Assembly: GCA_964653285.1 (NCBI GenBank)
Contig: CAZZEX010000098.1
Span: forward strand, 1-18,901
Direction: 5' to 3'
Source: CAZZEX01 sp964653285
Lineage (GTDB): Bacteria > Chloroflexota > Anaerolineae > B4-G1
Length of the DNA: 18,901 nt
Within the stretch, counting starts at the first letter, position 1. The number at the start of each line of letters is the position of its first letter. The notes under the pieces were generated by a model. It worked only from the letters and a program-made list of their open reading frames with translations, ran no database searches and was not told where the DNA came from. The position numbers were made by a program, and so were the translations under genes. Shown here piece after piece: positions 7,007 to 12,957 of this stretch.

Positions 7007-7035
7007 ATCATACCATAGGGCGAAAAATCTGTCAA
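7007..7035 (-). promoter_or_regulatory. housekeeping-type promoter of the hrcA-dnaK operon
   Basis: On the minus strand TTGACA (7030-7035), a 17-nt spacer, then TATGAT (7007-7012). This matches the sigma-70/sigma-A consensus at 11 of 12 positions. The start should fall near 7000, so CIRCE would occupy the first transcribed bases. Confidence 0.88.
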
Positions 7036-7130
7036 ATGAGTTTAACCCAGATTGGTCACCCGCACCTCATTGCAGAGAACGCTGAAGTTGCAGGGATGGG
7101 ACGCCCCGAGACGGGGGCTGGGAACATAAT

Positions 7131-7161
7131 TTGCGGGCTATGGGTAGCGCGCACCTATAAT
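7131..7161 (+). promoter_or_regulatory. possible promoter for the VPI-repeat membrane protein
   Basis: A perfect TATAAT at 7156-7161 follows TTGCGG at 7131-7136 with a 19-nt spacer, longer than ideal. The interval 7036-7284 between the divergent genes holds no other feature I can support. Transcription from here would give a leader of about 115 nt. Confidence 0.4.
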
Positions 7162-7284
7162 TGACCTGCCTCGAAAACCCCATCACACGCCGACTTGCGC
7201 AGGCGGGCAAGGCAGAGTAGAATCAAGTACCAGACGAGCGGTTAGAGTTAATGGATGTTGTGTATAGAGTTAAGGAGTTTACCG

Positions 7285-7815
7285 ATGAAAAAAGGCTATC
7301 TTATTGCCCTGATCATGCTGGCTGTGTTAACACTGCTCTCGCTGACGCTTAACGGTGTGGTCATCTTCGGGCTGCTGCGGGCACAGCAGATCGCCCTGAC
7401 TACGGTGGCCGACACCCGCGCCATCGTCAATAGCATCGGCGACGACACGTTTTCCTATACCTTCGAGGTGAAGCAGGGGATTCCCATCGCGGCCAGTATC
7501 CCCTTCAATGAAGAGATCACTGTGCCCATCGAGACGACCATCCCTATCAACACCACCGTTGTCGTGCCCATTGACCTGGGCATTACCTCCTACAACCTGG
7601 AGGTGCCCATCCGCACCATCATTCCGGTAGACCTGGAGTTCACCGTGCCGGTCAGCAAGACGGTGGACATCGCCACCACGGTGCCACTGGACATGGATGT
7701 GCCGATAGAGATCCCCATCGCTGACACCCCCCTCGTTGGTTACCTGGAGGAACTGGATACGGCGCTGGCACAGGTCGAGGCGCGACTGGGGCAGTCATTT
7801 GGCAGCGATGATTGA
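7285..7815 (+). CDS. membrane-anchored protein with (V/I)P(I/V/L) repeats, function unknown
   Basis: I chose ATG at 7285 because AAGGAG (7272-7277) lies seven bases upstream; the frame also opens at 7255. The 176-residue product starts MKKGYLIALIML, and residues 5-31 form one hydrophobic segment, giving an N-in anchor or uncleaved signal. From residue 66 to 145 the tripeptide IPI, VPI, VPV or VPL recurs about eleven times, with spacing of four to thirteen residues, suggesting a repetitive extended or beta-type extracytoplasmic domain. A short C-terminal amphipathic helix (LEELDTALAQVEARLGQ) follows. I recognise no enzyme motif. Similar anchored repeat proteins occur in Chloroflexota in my recollection, without an assigned role. 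Confidence 0.85.
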   Translation: MKKGYLIALIMLAVLTLLSLTLNGVVIFGLLRAQQIALTTVADTRAIVNSIGDDTFSYTFEVKQGIPIAASIPFNEEITVPIETTIPINTTVVVPIDLGITSYNLEVPIRTIIPVDLEFTVPVSKTVDIATTVPLDMDVPIEIPIADTPLVGYLEELDTALAQVEARLGQSFGSDD

Positions 7816-8218
7816 CAGGTGACCCGCACGAACCGTTCTATCTCTTGCTGAACGAGCGAAAAGCGCGGCTGGCGGAGCGGGCCTTCGCGGTGGAGCAGGT
7901 ACATCCGGAGTGGCAGATGCTCTTCACGGGGGATCCGGCGGCGCTCGACCCCGGCGGTGCGGTGCCGCTGGGGCCAGGGGACCTGGATCAGATGTGGGGC
8001 CTGGCGGCGGATGCAGGGCTGATGGCGTTGGAGGTGGACCCGTTCCGGTATGGCCCGGCCTTCGGGTGTGGGATATGGGCCGGTTAGTGGCGATGGGTGG
8101 TACCCACCTGCGGGTCCCCGGCGCGGCGGAGATCGGCAACGTGGTCACCCGCACCACCCACCGCCGCCGGGGATATGCCCGGCAAGTCGTGGCGGCGCTG
8201 GTGCAGGATCTCTGTCAG
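7812..8218 (+). pseudogene. GNAT-family acetyltransferase, frameshifted and truncated
   Basis: The first frame (7812 to about 8078) reads YLLLNERKARLAERAF, HPEWQMLFTGDPAAL and LMALEVDPFRYGPAFGCG, then hits TAG at 8085. The second frame continues as GRLVAMGGTHLRVPG, then AAEIGNVVTRTTHRRRGYAR, which contains the acetyl-CoA pyrophosphate-binding loop RRRGYA of the GNAT fold. A single-base shift near 8070-8085 would join them. Homology stops at about 8217, before the last strand and helix of the fold, and the N-terminus also seems short: the only start is a TTG overlapping the upstream stop codon. The gene therefore looks damaged at three places and is unlikely to be functional. Substrate unknown. 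Confidence 0.75.
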
Positions 8219-8351
8219 GGAGACATAGATGGACGTGACCCACGGCCAGTTGGGCCCGGTCATTGCCGGTGGGGTGCTCCTGGCGCTGCTGGGGGCGGGG
8301 TAGATACAGGGACGCGGCATTGCTGCGCCTCTATTTCGTGACACTTGTCAC

Positions 8352-8380
8352 TTTACAACCGGGTAGGAAACGGGTATGAT
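8352..8380 (+). promoter_or_regulatory. promoter of the 2-oxoacid oxidoreductase operon
   Basis: TTTACA (8352-8357), exactly 17 nt, then TATGAT (8375-8380): a good sigma-70 type promoter. The start would be near 8387, leaving a leader of about 100 nt that contains the hairpin at 8388-8422. Confidence 0.75.
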
Positions 8381-8387
8381 ATTAGTA

Positions 8388-8422
8388 GGCTGAAGGCCCA
8401 CGCGAGATCCGTGTTTTCAGCC
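8388..8422 (+). promoter_or_regulatory. two-part hairpin in the operon leader
   Basis: GGCTGAA (8388-8394) pairs with TTCAGCC (8416-8422), and inside it CACG (8399-8402) pairs with CGTG (8410-8413). It begins at or next to the predicted start site. It may be a 5' mRNA stabiliser or a dispersed palindrome; it matches no riboswitch I know. Confidence 0.5.
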
Positions 8423-8485
8423 CGCGCTTGATTCAACAATGAAGACAGTTCCCTACAGTTGGGTACTTTGACGTAAGGAGGAACA

Positions 8486-8758
8486 ATGGCAAGAGGAATG
8501 GTTATCATTGACGAGGATTACTGCAAGGGGTGCGGCCTGTGCATGTCTGTCTGCCCCGCGCACATCCTCCAACTGGCAGAGGGACGGTTCAACGCCAAGG
8601 GGTACCAGCCCGTCGAGGTGACCGACCCGGAGGCGTGCACCGGGTGCGCCATGTGCGCCATCATCTGCCCCGACGTGGTCTTCACGGTGTATCGGCGGAA
8701 GCGGCGGCCCGTTCGGCAGGCTCAGGGCAAGCCCAAGCGGGCGCCCGCCGCCGCATAG
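8486..8758 (+). CDS. 2-oxoacid:ferredoxin oxidoreductase delta subunit, 2[4Fe-4S] ferredoxin
   Basis: A 90-residue ferredoxin-like subunit that carries electrons from the thiamine-diphosphate centre to external ferredoxin. Seen: two complete cluster motifs, CKGCGLCMSVCP near the N-terminus and CTGCAMCAIICP about 40 residues later. ATG at 8486 has AAGGAGG at 8475-8481. First gene of a delta-alpha-beta-gamma set, ten bases before the alpha subunit. The C-terminal run after VVFTVYRR is basic and low in complexity and includes RPVRQAQGKP, encoded by what looks like a dispersed repeat (8711-8732), so the tail is probably an acquired extension. Confidence 0.93.
   Translation: MARGMVIIDEDYCKGCGLCMSVCPAHILQLAEGRFNAKGYQPVEVTDPEACTGCAMCAIICPDVVFTVYRRKRRPVRQAQGKPKRAPAAA
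8711..8732 (+). repeat. dispersed-repeat-like segment in the 3' end of the delta subunit gene
   Basis: The stretch beginning GTTCGGCAGGCTCAGGGCAA resembles, from memory, a short repeat seen in many copies in environmental genomes (core CGACAGGCTCAGG). Only one copy is present here, so repeat status cannot be shown from this window. Confidence 0.4.
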
Positions 8759-8768
8759 GAGGCAAGGA

Positions 8769-9848
8769 ATGGCAAAAGAACTTATCGAAGGGAACGCAGC
8801 CATCGCCGAGGCTGCCATACGGGCGGGGGCCGAAGCCTTCTTCGGCTACCCCATCACGCCCCAGACGGAGGTGCTAGAGCATTTCTCCAGGAGAATGCCT
8901 CAGGAGGGGCGCGTCTTCCTGCAGGCCGAAAGTGAGGTGGCCGCCATCAACATGGTCTACGGCGCGGCCTGCGCCGGGGCGCGGGTGATGAGTTCCTCCT
9001 CCAGCCCCGGCGTCAGCCTGATGCAGGAGGGCATCTCCTACATCGCCTGCTCAGAGGTGCCGGCAGTGCTGACGAACATCATGCGCGGTGGGCCGGGCCT
9101 GGGCAATGTCCAGCCCGCGCAGAGCGACTACTTCCAGGCGGTCAAGTCCGCCGGCCACGGCGACTTCCACATGATCGTCCTGGCCCCGGCCGACGTGCAG
9201 GAAGCGATTGATCTGATGGTGCTGGCCTTCGACCTGGCGGAGAAGTATCGCACCATCGCCATGCTCGTCGCCGACGGGGCCATCGGCCAGATGATGGAGC
9301 CGGCGGAACTGCCGCCCATGCGACCGGTCAGGCCACCTGAGGAGCGGCCCTCCTGGGCACTCACCGGTGCCCAGGGACGGGAGCACAACATCATCACCTC
9401 GCTCTACCTGGGCGCCGAGAACATGGAGGAAGTCAACCTGCGCTTGCAGGCCAAACTGAAGGAGATCGCCGAAAACGAGGTGCGCTGGAAGGAGTACAGC
9501 ACCGAAGACGCCGACTTCCTGCTGGTGTCCTTTGGCACTGTGGGCCGCATCTGCCAGACGGTGGTGCGGGAGGCACGGGCGAAGGGGATGAAAGCGGGTC
9601 TCTTGCGGCCCATCACCCTCTGGCCCTTCCCCAGCGTTCGCCTGGGGGAACTTGCCCAGCAGGTGCGCGGCATGTTGGTCGTGGAGATGAACGCCGGCCA
9701 GATGGTCGAGGACGTGCGGCTGGCCGTCGAAGGCCGCTGCCCGGTGCAGTTCTATGGGCGGATGGGAGGCATCGTCCCTCTATCCGACGACGTCCTGCCC
9801 GAACTGGAGAAACTGGACGCCGAGATGGCGGGTGGGAAGGAGGATTAG
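8769..9848 (+). CDS. vorB: 2-oxoacid:ferredoxin oxidoreductase alpha subunit (VorB/KorA type)
   Basis: The 359-residue subunit pairs with the beta subunit to oxidise a 2-oxoacid to acyl-CoA and CO2 with ferredoxin as acceptor. Seen: the N-terminal pyrimidine-binding domain with GYPITPQTEVLEHF, a Glu-containing QAESEVAAINMVYGAACAGA, the segment SSSPGVSLMQEGISYIA, RGGPGLGNVQPAQSDYFQA, and a C-terminal transketolase-like domain. The SPGVSLMQEG form is what I associate with the branched-chain (3-methyl-2-oxobutanoate) subunit VorB, but 2-oxoglutarate or pyruvate enzymes are close relatives and the substrate cannot be fixed from sequence alone. ATG at 8769 has AGGAGG upstream. The stop is one base from the beta-subunit start. 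Confidence 0.93.
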   Translation: MAKELIEGNAAIAEAAIRAGAEAFFGYPITPQTEVLEHFSRRMPQEGRVFLQAESEVAAINMVYGAACAGARVMSSSSSPGVSLMQEGISYIACSEVPAVLTNIMRGGPGLGNVQPAQSDYFQAVKSAGHGDFHMIVLAPADVQEAIDLMVLAFDLAEKYRTIAMLVADGAIGQMMEPAELPPMRPVRPPEERPSWALTGAQGREHNIITSLYLGAENMEEVNLRLQAKLKEIAENEVRWKEYSTEDADFLLVSFGTVGRICQTVVREARAKGMKAGLLRPITLWPFPSVRLGELAQQVRGMLVVEMNAGQMVEDVRLAVEGRCPVQFYGRMGGIVPLSDDVLPELEKLDAEMAGGKED

Positions 9849-9849
9849 A

Positions 9850-10629
9850 ATGGCAACGGTTGAAATCCCTACAGGTATGGAATTGGTCTACAAGCGGCCG
9901 GAGAGCCTGACCTATGCTCACACGATCTATTGCCCCGGCTGCACCCACGGCGTCATCCATCGCCTCGTTGCCGAGGTGCTGGACGAACTGGGGATACGGG
10001 AGCGCACCATCGGCATCGCTCCGGTAGGGTGTTCCGTGCTGGCTTACTACTACTTCAACGTGGATATGGCCGAGGCCGCGCACGGTCGCGCCCCGGCGAT
10101 GGCCACTGGCATCAAGCGCGTCAGCCCGGGCAAGGTGGTCTTCACCTATCAGGGCGACGGCGACCTGGCCTCCATCGGCATGGCCGAGATCGTGCAGGCA
10201 GCCAATCGGGGCGAACTGATCACCACCATCTTCGTCAACAATGCCACCTACGGCATGACCGGTGGGCAGATGGCCCCCACGACACTGCCGGGGCAGGTGA
10301 CGACCTCGTCGCCCTATGGCCGCGACGTGCGAGTAGCAGGCTACCCGACGAAGATGTGCGAGTTACTGTCGGTTCTCCCAGGGGCGGCCTACATCGCCCG
10401 CCACACGGTGATTGACGTGCCCAGCACCCGCCGGGCCAAGAAGGCCATCAAGACAGCCTTCAAAGTGCAACTGGCCGGACTGGGCTTCTCGATGGTCGAA
10501 CTGCTCTCTACCTGCAACACCAACTGGCACATGTCGATACTTGAGTCAAGGCAGTGGATCAAGGATAAGATGATCCCCTACTATCCGCTGGGCGAGTTCA
10601 AGGTGGCGGATGGGGTGAAGAAACTGTAG
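9850..10629 (+). CDS. 2-oxoacid:ferredoxin oxidoreductase beta subunit, thiamine-diphosphate binding
   Basis: The 259-residue catalytic partner binds thiamine diphosphate and Mg2+. Seen: YCPGCTHGVIHR near the N-terminus, the TPP signature opening with GDGDLASIGMAEI and closing with NNATYGMTGGQ, then the typical APTTLPGQVTTSSPYGRD. I chose ATG at 9850, one base after the alpha stop, with AAGGAGG overlapping the end of alpha. This implies translational coupling. The frame also opens further upstream inside alpha, but that part is not family sequence. Equivalent symbols are korB or vorA depending on the naming system. High confidence in class, open as to substrate. Confidence 0.93.
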   Translation: MATVEIPTGMELVYKRPESLTYAHTIYCPGCTHGVIHRLVAEVLDELGIRERTIGIAPVGCSVLAYYYFNVDMAEAAHGRAPAMATGIKRVSPGKVVFTYQGDGDLASIGMAEIVQAANRGELITTIFVNNATYGMTGGQMAPTTLPGQVTTSSPYGRDVRVAGYPTKMCELLSVLPGAAYIARHTVIDVPSTRRAKKAIKTAFKVQLAGLGFSMVELLSTCNTNWHMSILESRQWIKDKMIPYYPLGEFKVADGVKKL

Positions 10630-10638
10630 GAGGCAACG

Positions 10639-11178
10639 ATGCAAGAGGAAATCATCATTTCCGGCTTCGGTGGGCAGGGCGCGCTCTTCGCGGGCCAGTT
10701 GCTCACCTACGCCGCGATGGGTAGCGGCTATCACGTGACGTGGATCCCCTCCTACGGCCCGGAGATGCGCGGCGGCAAGGCCCGCTGCACCGTCGTAGTG
10801 TCCGACGAGGAGATTGGCGCGCCGCTGGTGCGACGGCCCAGCGCGTCCATCGTGCTTAACCTTCCCTCGATGGAGGCTTTCGAGCCAGCGGTCAAGCCTG
10901 GCGGTGTGCTGGTGGTCAATAGTTCGCTGGTGCCGCAGAAGAGCGAGCGCACCGACATCCGTGTCTTCTACGCGCCCGCCACCGACCTGGCGATCGAACT
11001 GGGCAACGCCCGGCTGGCGAACGTGATCTGCCTGGGCGCGCTGGTGCAGGCCACCGGCGTCGTGTCGCTGGGGGCGGTGGAACAGGCGCTGGAGGATCAC
11101 CTGCCGGAGCGACACCGCAAACTGCTGGGCTTGAACAAGGAGGCATTGCGCAAAGGGACGGCGCTAGTTAACGATTAG
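10639..11178 (+). CDS. 2-oxoacid:ferredoxin oxidoreductase gamma subunit
   Basis: The 179-residue subunit belongs to the pyruvate/ketoisovalerate oxidoreductase gamma family and completes the complex. Seen: the N-terminal loop ISGFGGQGALFAGQLLTYAA, then PSYGPEMRGGKARCTVVVSD, both hallmark motifs, and a C-terminal helix pair LPERHRKLLGLNKEAL. ATG at 10639 follows the beta stop by nine bases with TAGGAGG between. The last codons (ALVND and stop) lie inside heptamer tract 3, so the repeat may have trimmed or extended the natural C-terminus by a few residues. Confidence 0.93.
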   Translation: MQEEIIISGFGGQGALFAGQLLTYAAMGSGYHVTWIPSYGPEMRGGKARCTVVVSDEEIGAPLVRRPSASIVLNLPSMEAFEPAVKPGGVLVVNSSLVPQKSERTDIRVFYAPATDLAIELGNARLANVICLGALVQATGVVSLGAVEQALEDHLPERHRKLLGLNKEALRKGTALVND

Positions 11179-11207
11179 CCATTAGCGGTCAGCGGTCAGC
11201 CGTTGGC
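11166..11207. repeat. heptamer tract 3: six 7-bp units at the end of the gamma subunit gene
   Basis: Units in register: AGTTAAC, GATTAGC, CATTAGC, GGTCAGC, GGTCAGC, CGTTGGC. It covers the gamma-subunit stop codon (11176-11178). Read in reverse complement, its units (GCTGACC, GCTAATG) resemble those of tract 4 at 11928-11962. Confidence 0.8.
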
Positions 11208-11297
11208 CTGGCGAAGATTCGCCGCGCTGTTCAGGAGCACTTTCCGGTGTCAGGACGAGTCTTCGCAAGGTTCACGGTGGGTAAGGAGGATGGCCCA

Positions 11298-11768
11298 ATG
11301 ATCCCGACCAACGCAGAAGAACTGGAGTTTGAGGAGGCGAGGCCGCACGGTCCGGGACGGGCGCGGCGTATTGGCATCGTCGTGCTGGGGGTGATCCTGG
11401 CCGGAGTGGCCTGTGTCATCATCGGCCTGGCCTTTGTGCAAGGTTCGTGGTGGTATTCCTACGGGACTGATCGAACCCTGGACCACGAATCCCGAGCACG
11501 CGTCGAGGCGATGCGGGAGGAGATGGGCGGTAGTGGCGCACCGCCCGAGGCGGTGAAGTGGCTGAATGCGGCGTTGGATCCCAACGCCCACCCCACCGAT
11601 GTACGTACCTATCTCCTCACAGCGCAGGAGGTACTGGAAGCAACCGACGATCCGAAACTGGCCGAGGCCGTGAGGGAGTTACAGGCGATCATCCAGGCGA
11701 TACGCCCGACTCCCCTCTGGGAAACGACCACCTCGCGTCCCGTGCCTACGCTGGAGTGGCCCTGGTGA
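11298..11768 (+). CDS. single-pass membrane protein of unknown function
   Basis: I chose ATG at 11298 because AAGGAGG (11283-11289) lies eight bases upstream; the frame opens earlier at 11247, and the ATG at 11290 is out of frame. The 156-residue product has an acidic N-terminus, a basic patch (RARR), one transmembrane segment at residues 26-48 (IGIVVLGVILAGVACVIIGL), then a soluble domain with helices (ESRARVEAMREEMGG, EAVKWLNAALDP, DVRTYLLTAQEVLEA) and a Pro/Trp-rich end. By the positive-inside rule the soluble part probably faces outward. It is flanked by heptamer tracts 3 and 4. I recognise no family. Confidence 0.8.
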   Translation: MIPTNAEELEFEEARPHGPGRARRIGIVVLGVILAGVACVIIGLAFVQGSWWYSYGTDRTLDHESRARVEAMREEMGGSGAPPEAVKWLNAALDPNAHPTDVRTYLLTAQEVLEATDDPKLAEAVRELQAIIQAIRPTPLWETTTSRPVPTLEWPW

Positions 11769-11838
11769 GTTCACCGTCTGGCATTGGGAGGCGGTGGGGC
11801 CAAGGGCATCGCCCCTGAGCCTATTGGGCCAGGGTAAG

Positions 11839-11941
11839 ATGACCAATCTCCTGCGGGAGGCTCTGGGGGGGTGACCTGACCTTCGATCAGTTGAAACTAC
11901 CCCTGCCTGCCCTGGAACGAACACGTGCGGCTGACGGCTAA
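11839..11941 (+). other. possible frameshifted 33-residue reading frame over a G7 run
   Basis: ATG at 11839 reads MTNLLREALGG and stops in a run of seven G residues (about 11868-11874). With six G residues it would continue GDLTFDQLKLPLPALERTR to a TAA at 11939-11941, inside heptamer tract 4. I do not recognise the sequence. The rest of the 196-bp gap 11769-11964 holds GC-rich inverted segments with no clear identity. Confidence 0.2.
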
Positions 11942-11962
11942 CTGCTACCGGCTATCGGCTAA
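11928..11962. repeat. heptamer tract 4: five 7-bp units immediately before usp
   Basis: Units in register: CGGCTGA, CGGCTAA, CTGCTAC, CGGCTAT, CGGCTAA. It ends two bases before the usp start codon at 11965, where a ribosome-binding site would be expected. Confidence 0.8.
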
Positions 11963-11964
11963 AA

Positions 11965-12957
11965 ATGTACCGTAAAATCGTTGTCCTGCTTGATGGGTCG
12001 GAATTGGCCGAGGGAGTACTACCTCACGTCGCAGAGGTGATCCGTGATCGAGGGAGTCAGGTCTATTTGCTCTCGGTCGCTCCGCTGACGAAGGGAATCG
12101 CGCCAACCGGCGTGGATGTGCGCTCACCCTCTGCCGGCATGCGGGAGGGAAGGGATCGCATCAAGCGAGAACTGGTGGAGTATCTGCAGACTGCAGCGAA
12201 GGGACTGGAACCGGTCGCTGTTGACGTGCAGGTCAGTGTGCGCTTCGGCCGGCCGGCCGACGAGATTCTCGCCTTCGCCAGCGACGTGGGTGCAGATCTC
12301 ATCGCGATGTCCACGCATGGCCGTTCTGGCATCAGCCGTTGGGTCTTCGGCAGCGTGGCCGACAGGGTGTTGCGCGGTGCCACGTGTCCTGTGCTGCTGG
12401 TGCGAGCCGGGCAGACACAACTACGAACTACGTACCAGCGCATCCTGGTGCCGCTCGATGGCTCCGAACTGGCGGAGCAGGTGTTGCCCTACGTGAAAGG
12501 GCTCATCCGTCCTCCCCTATCGCTGGGGCCGGTCTCCGACCGTGCCCCAGGGGGATTGAGGGGGGGCACGAAGGTCTTCCTCGTCTCGGTTCTGACGACC
12601 GGGCTGGGAGATCGCACGGTGGGGCTATTGACGAGCTACCCCCCTGGGCTGCGACTCGCCACGACTGCGCTCTATCACGCTGAAATCCAGTTACGGTCCT
12701 ACCTGCGAAGCGTGGCCGCCGCACTGCGCGAGCACGGGGCAGCAGTGTACATCGCCGTCCAACGGGGCTCACCGGCCGACGGAATCCTGGCCTACGCCGC
12801 TGAGATCGAGGCGGACTTGATCAGCCTGACCACTCACGGGTTTTCTGGTACGAGCCGGTGGGTGTATGGAAACGTGGCCGGCAAGGTGTTGCAAGGGGCA
12901 CACAGCCCCGTGCTTCTGGTCCGCCCTACATCTGAGCAAGGAGGGAATGGAGTATGA
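11965..12957 (+). CDS. tandem-domain universal stress protein (UspA family)
   Basis: The 330-residue product holds two Usp domains, residues 1-147 and 157-325. Each starts with a strand and loop (KIVVLLDGSELAE, RILVPLDGSELAE) and ends with the nucleotide-loop region: STHG, nine residues, GS in domain 1 (116-130); TTHG, nine residues, GN in domain 2. The ATP-binding consensus is GxxG, nine residues, G(S/T), so domain 1 is closer to it and domain 2 departs at the last position. About 18 residues (roughly 183-200) in domain 2 come from an inserted palindromic element. No ribosome-binding site is visible because heptamer tract 4 abuts the ATG. The TGA overlaps the next ATG by four bases (ATGA), so it is coupled to the alanine-dehydrogenase homologue. 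Confidence 0.92.
   Translation: MYRKIVVLLDGSELAEGVLPHVAEVIRDRGSQVYLLSVAPLTKGIAPTGVDVRSPSAGMREGRDRIKRELVEYLQTAAKGLEPVAVDVQVSVRFGRPADEILAFASDVGADLIAMSTHGRSGISRWVFGSVADRVLRGATCPVLLVRAGQTQLRTTYQRILVPLDGSELAEQVLPYVKGLIRPPLSLGPVSDRAPGGLRGGTKVFLVSVLTTGLGDRTVGLLTSYPPGLRLATTALYHAEIQLRSYLRSVAAALREHGAAVYIAVQRGSPADGILAYAAEIEADLISLTTHGFSGTSRWVYGNVAGKVLQGAHSPVLLVRPTSEQGGNGV
12509..12566. repeat. palindromic element inserted in frame in usp
   Basis: CTGGGGC (12523-12529) plus CGGTC (12530-12534) pair with GACCG (12538-12542) plus GCCCCAG (12544-12550), with a 3-nt loop and one bulge. Outer C-rich (12511-12518) and G-rich (12557-12564) arms extend the fold. It encodes PPLSLGPVSDRAPGGLRG, absent from the equivalent position in domain 1 and from the family as I know it. 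No target duplication is obvious. Confidence 0.7.
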
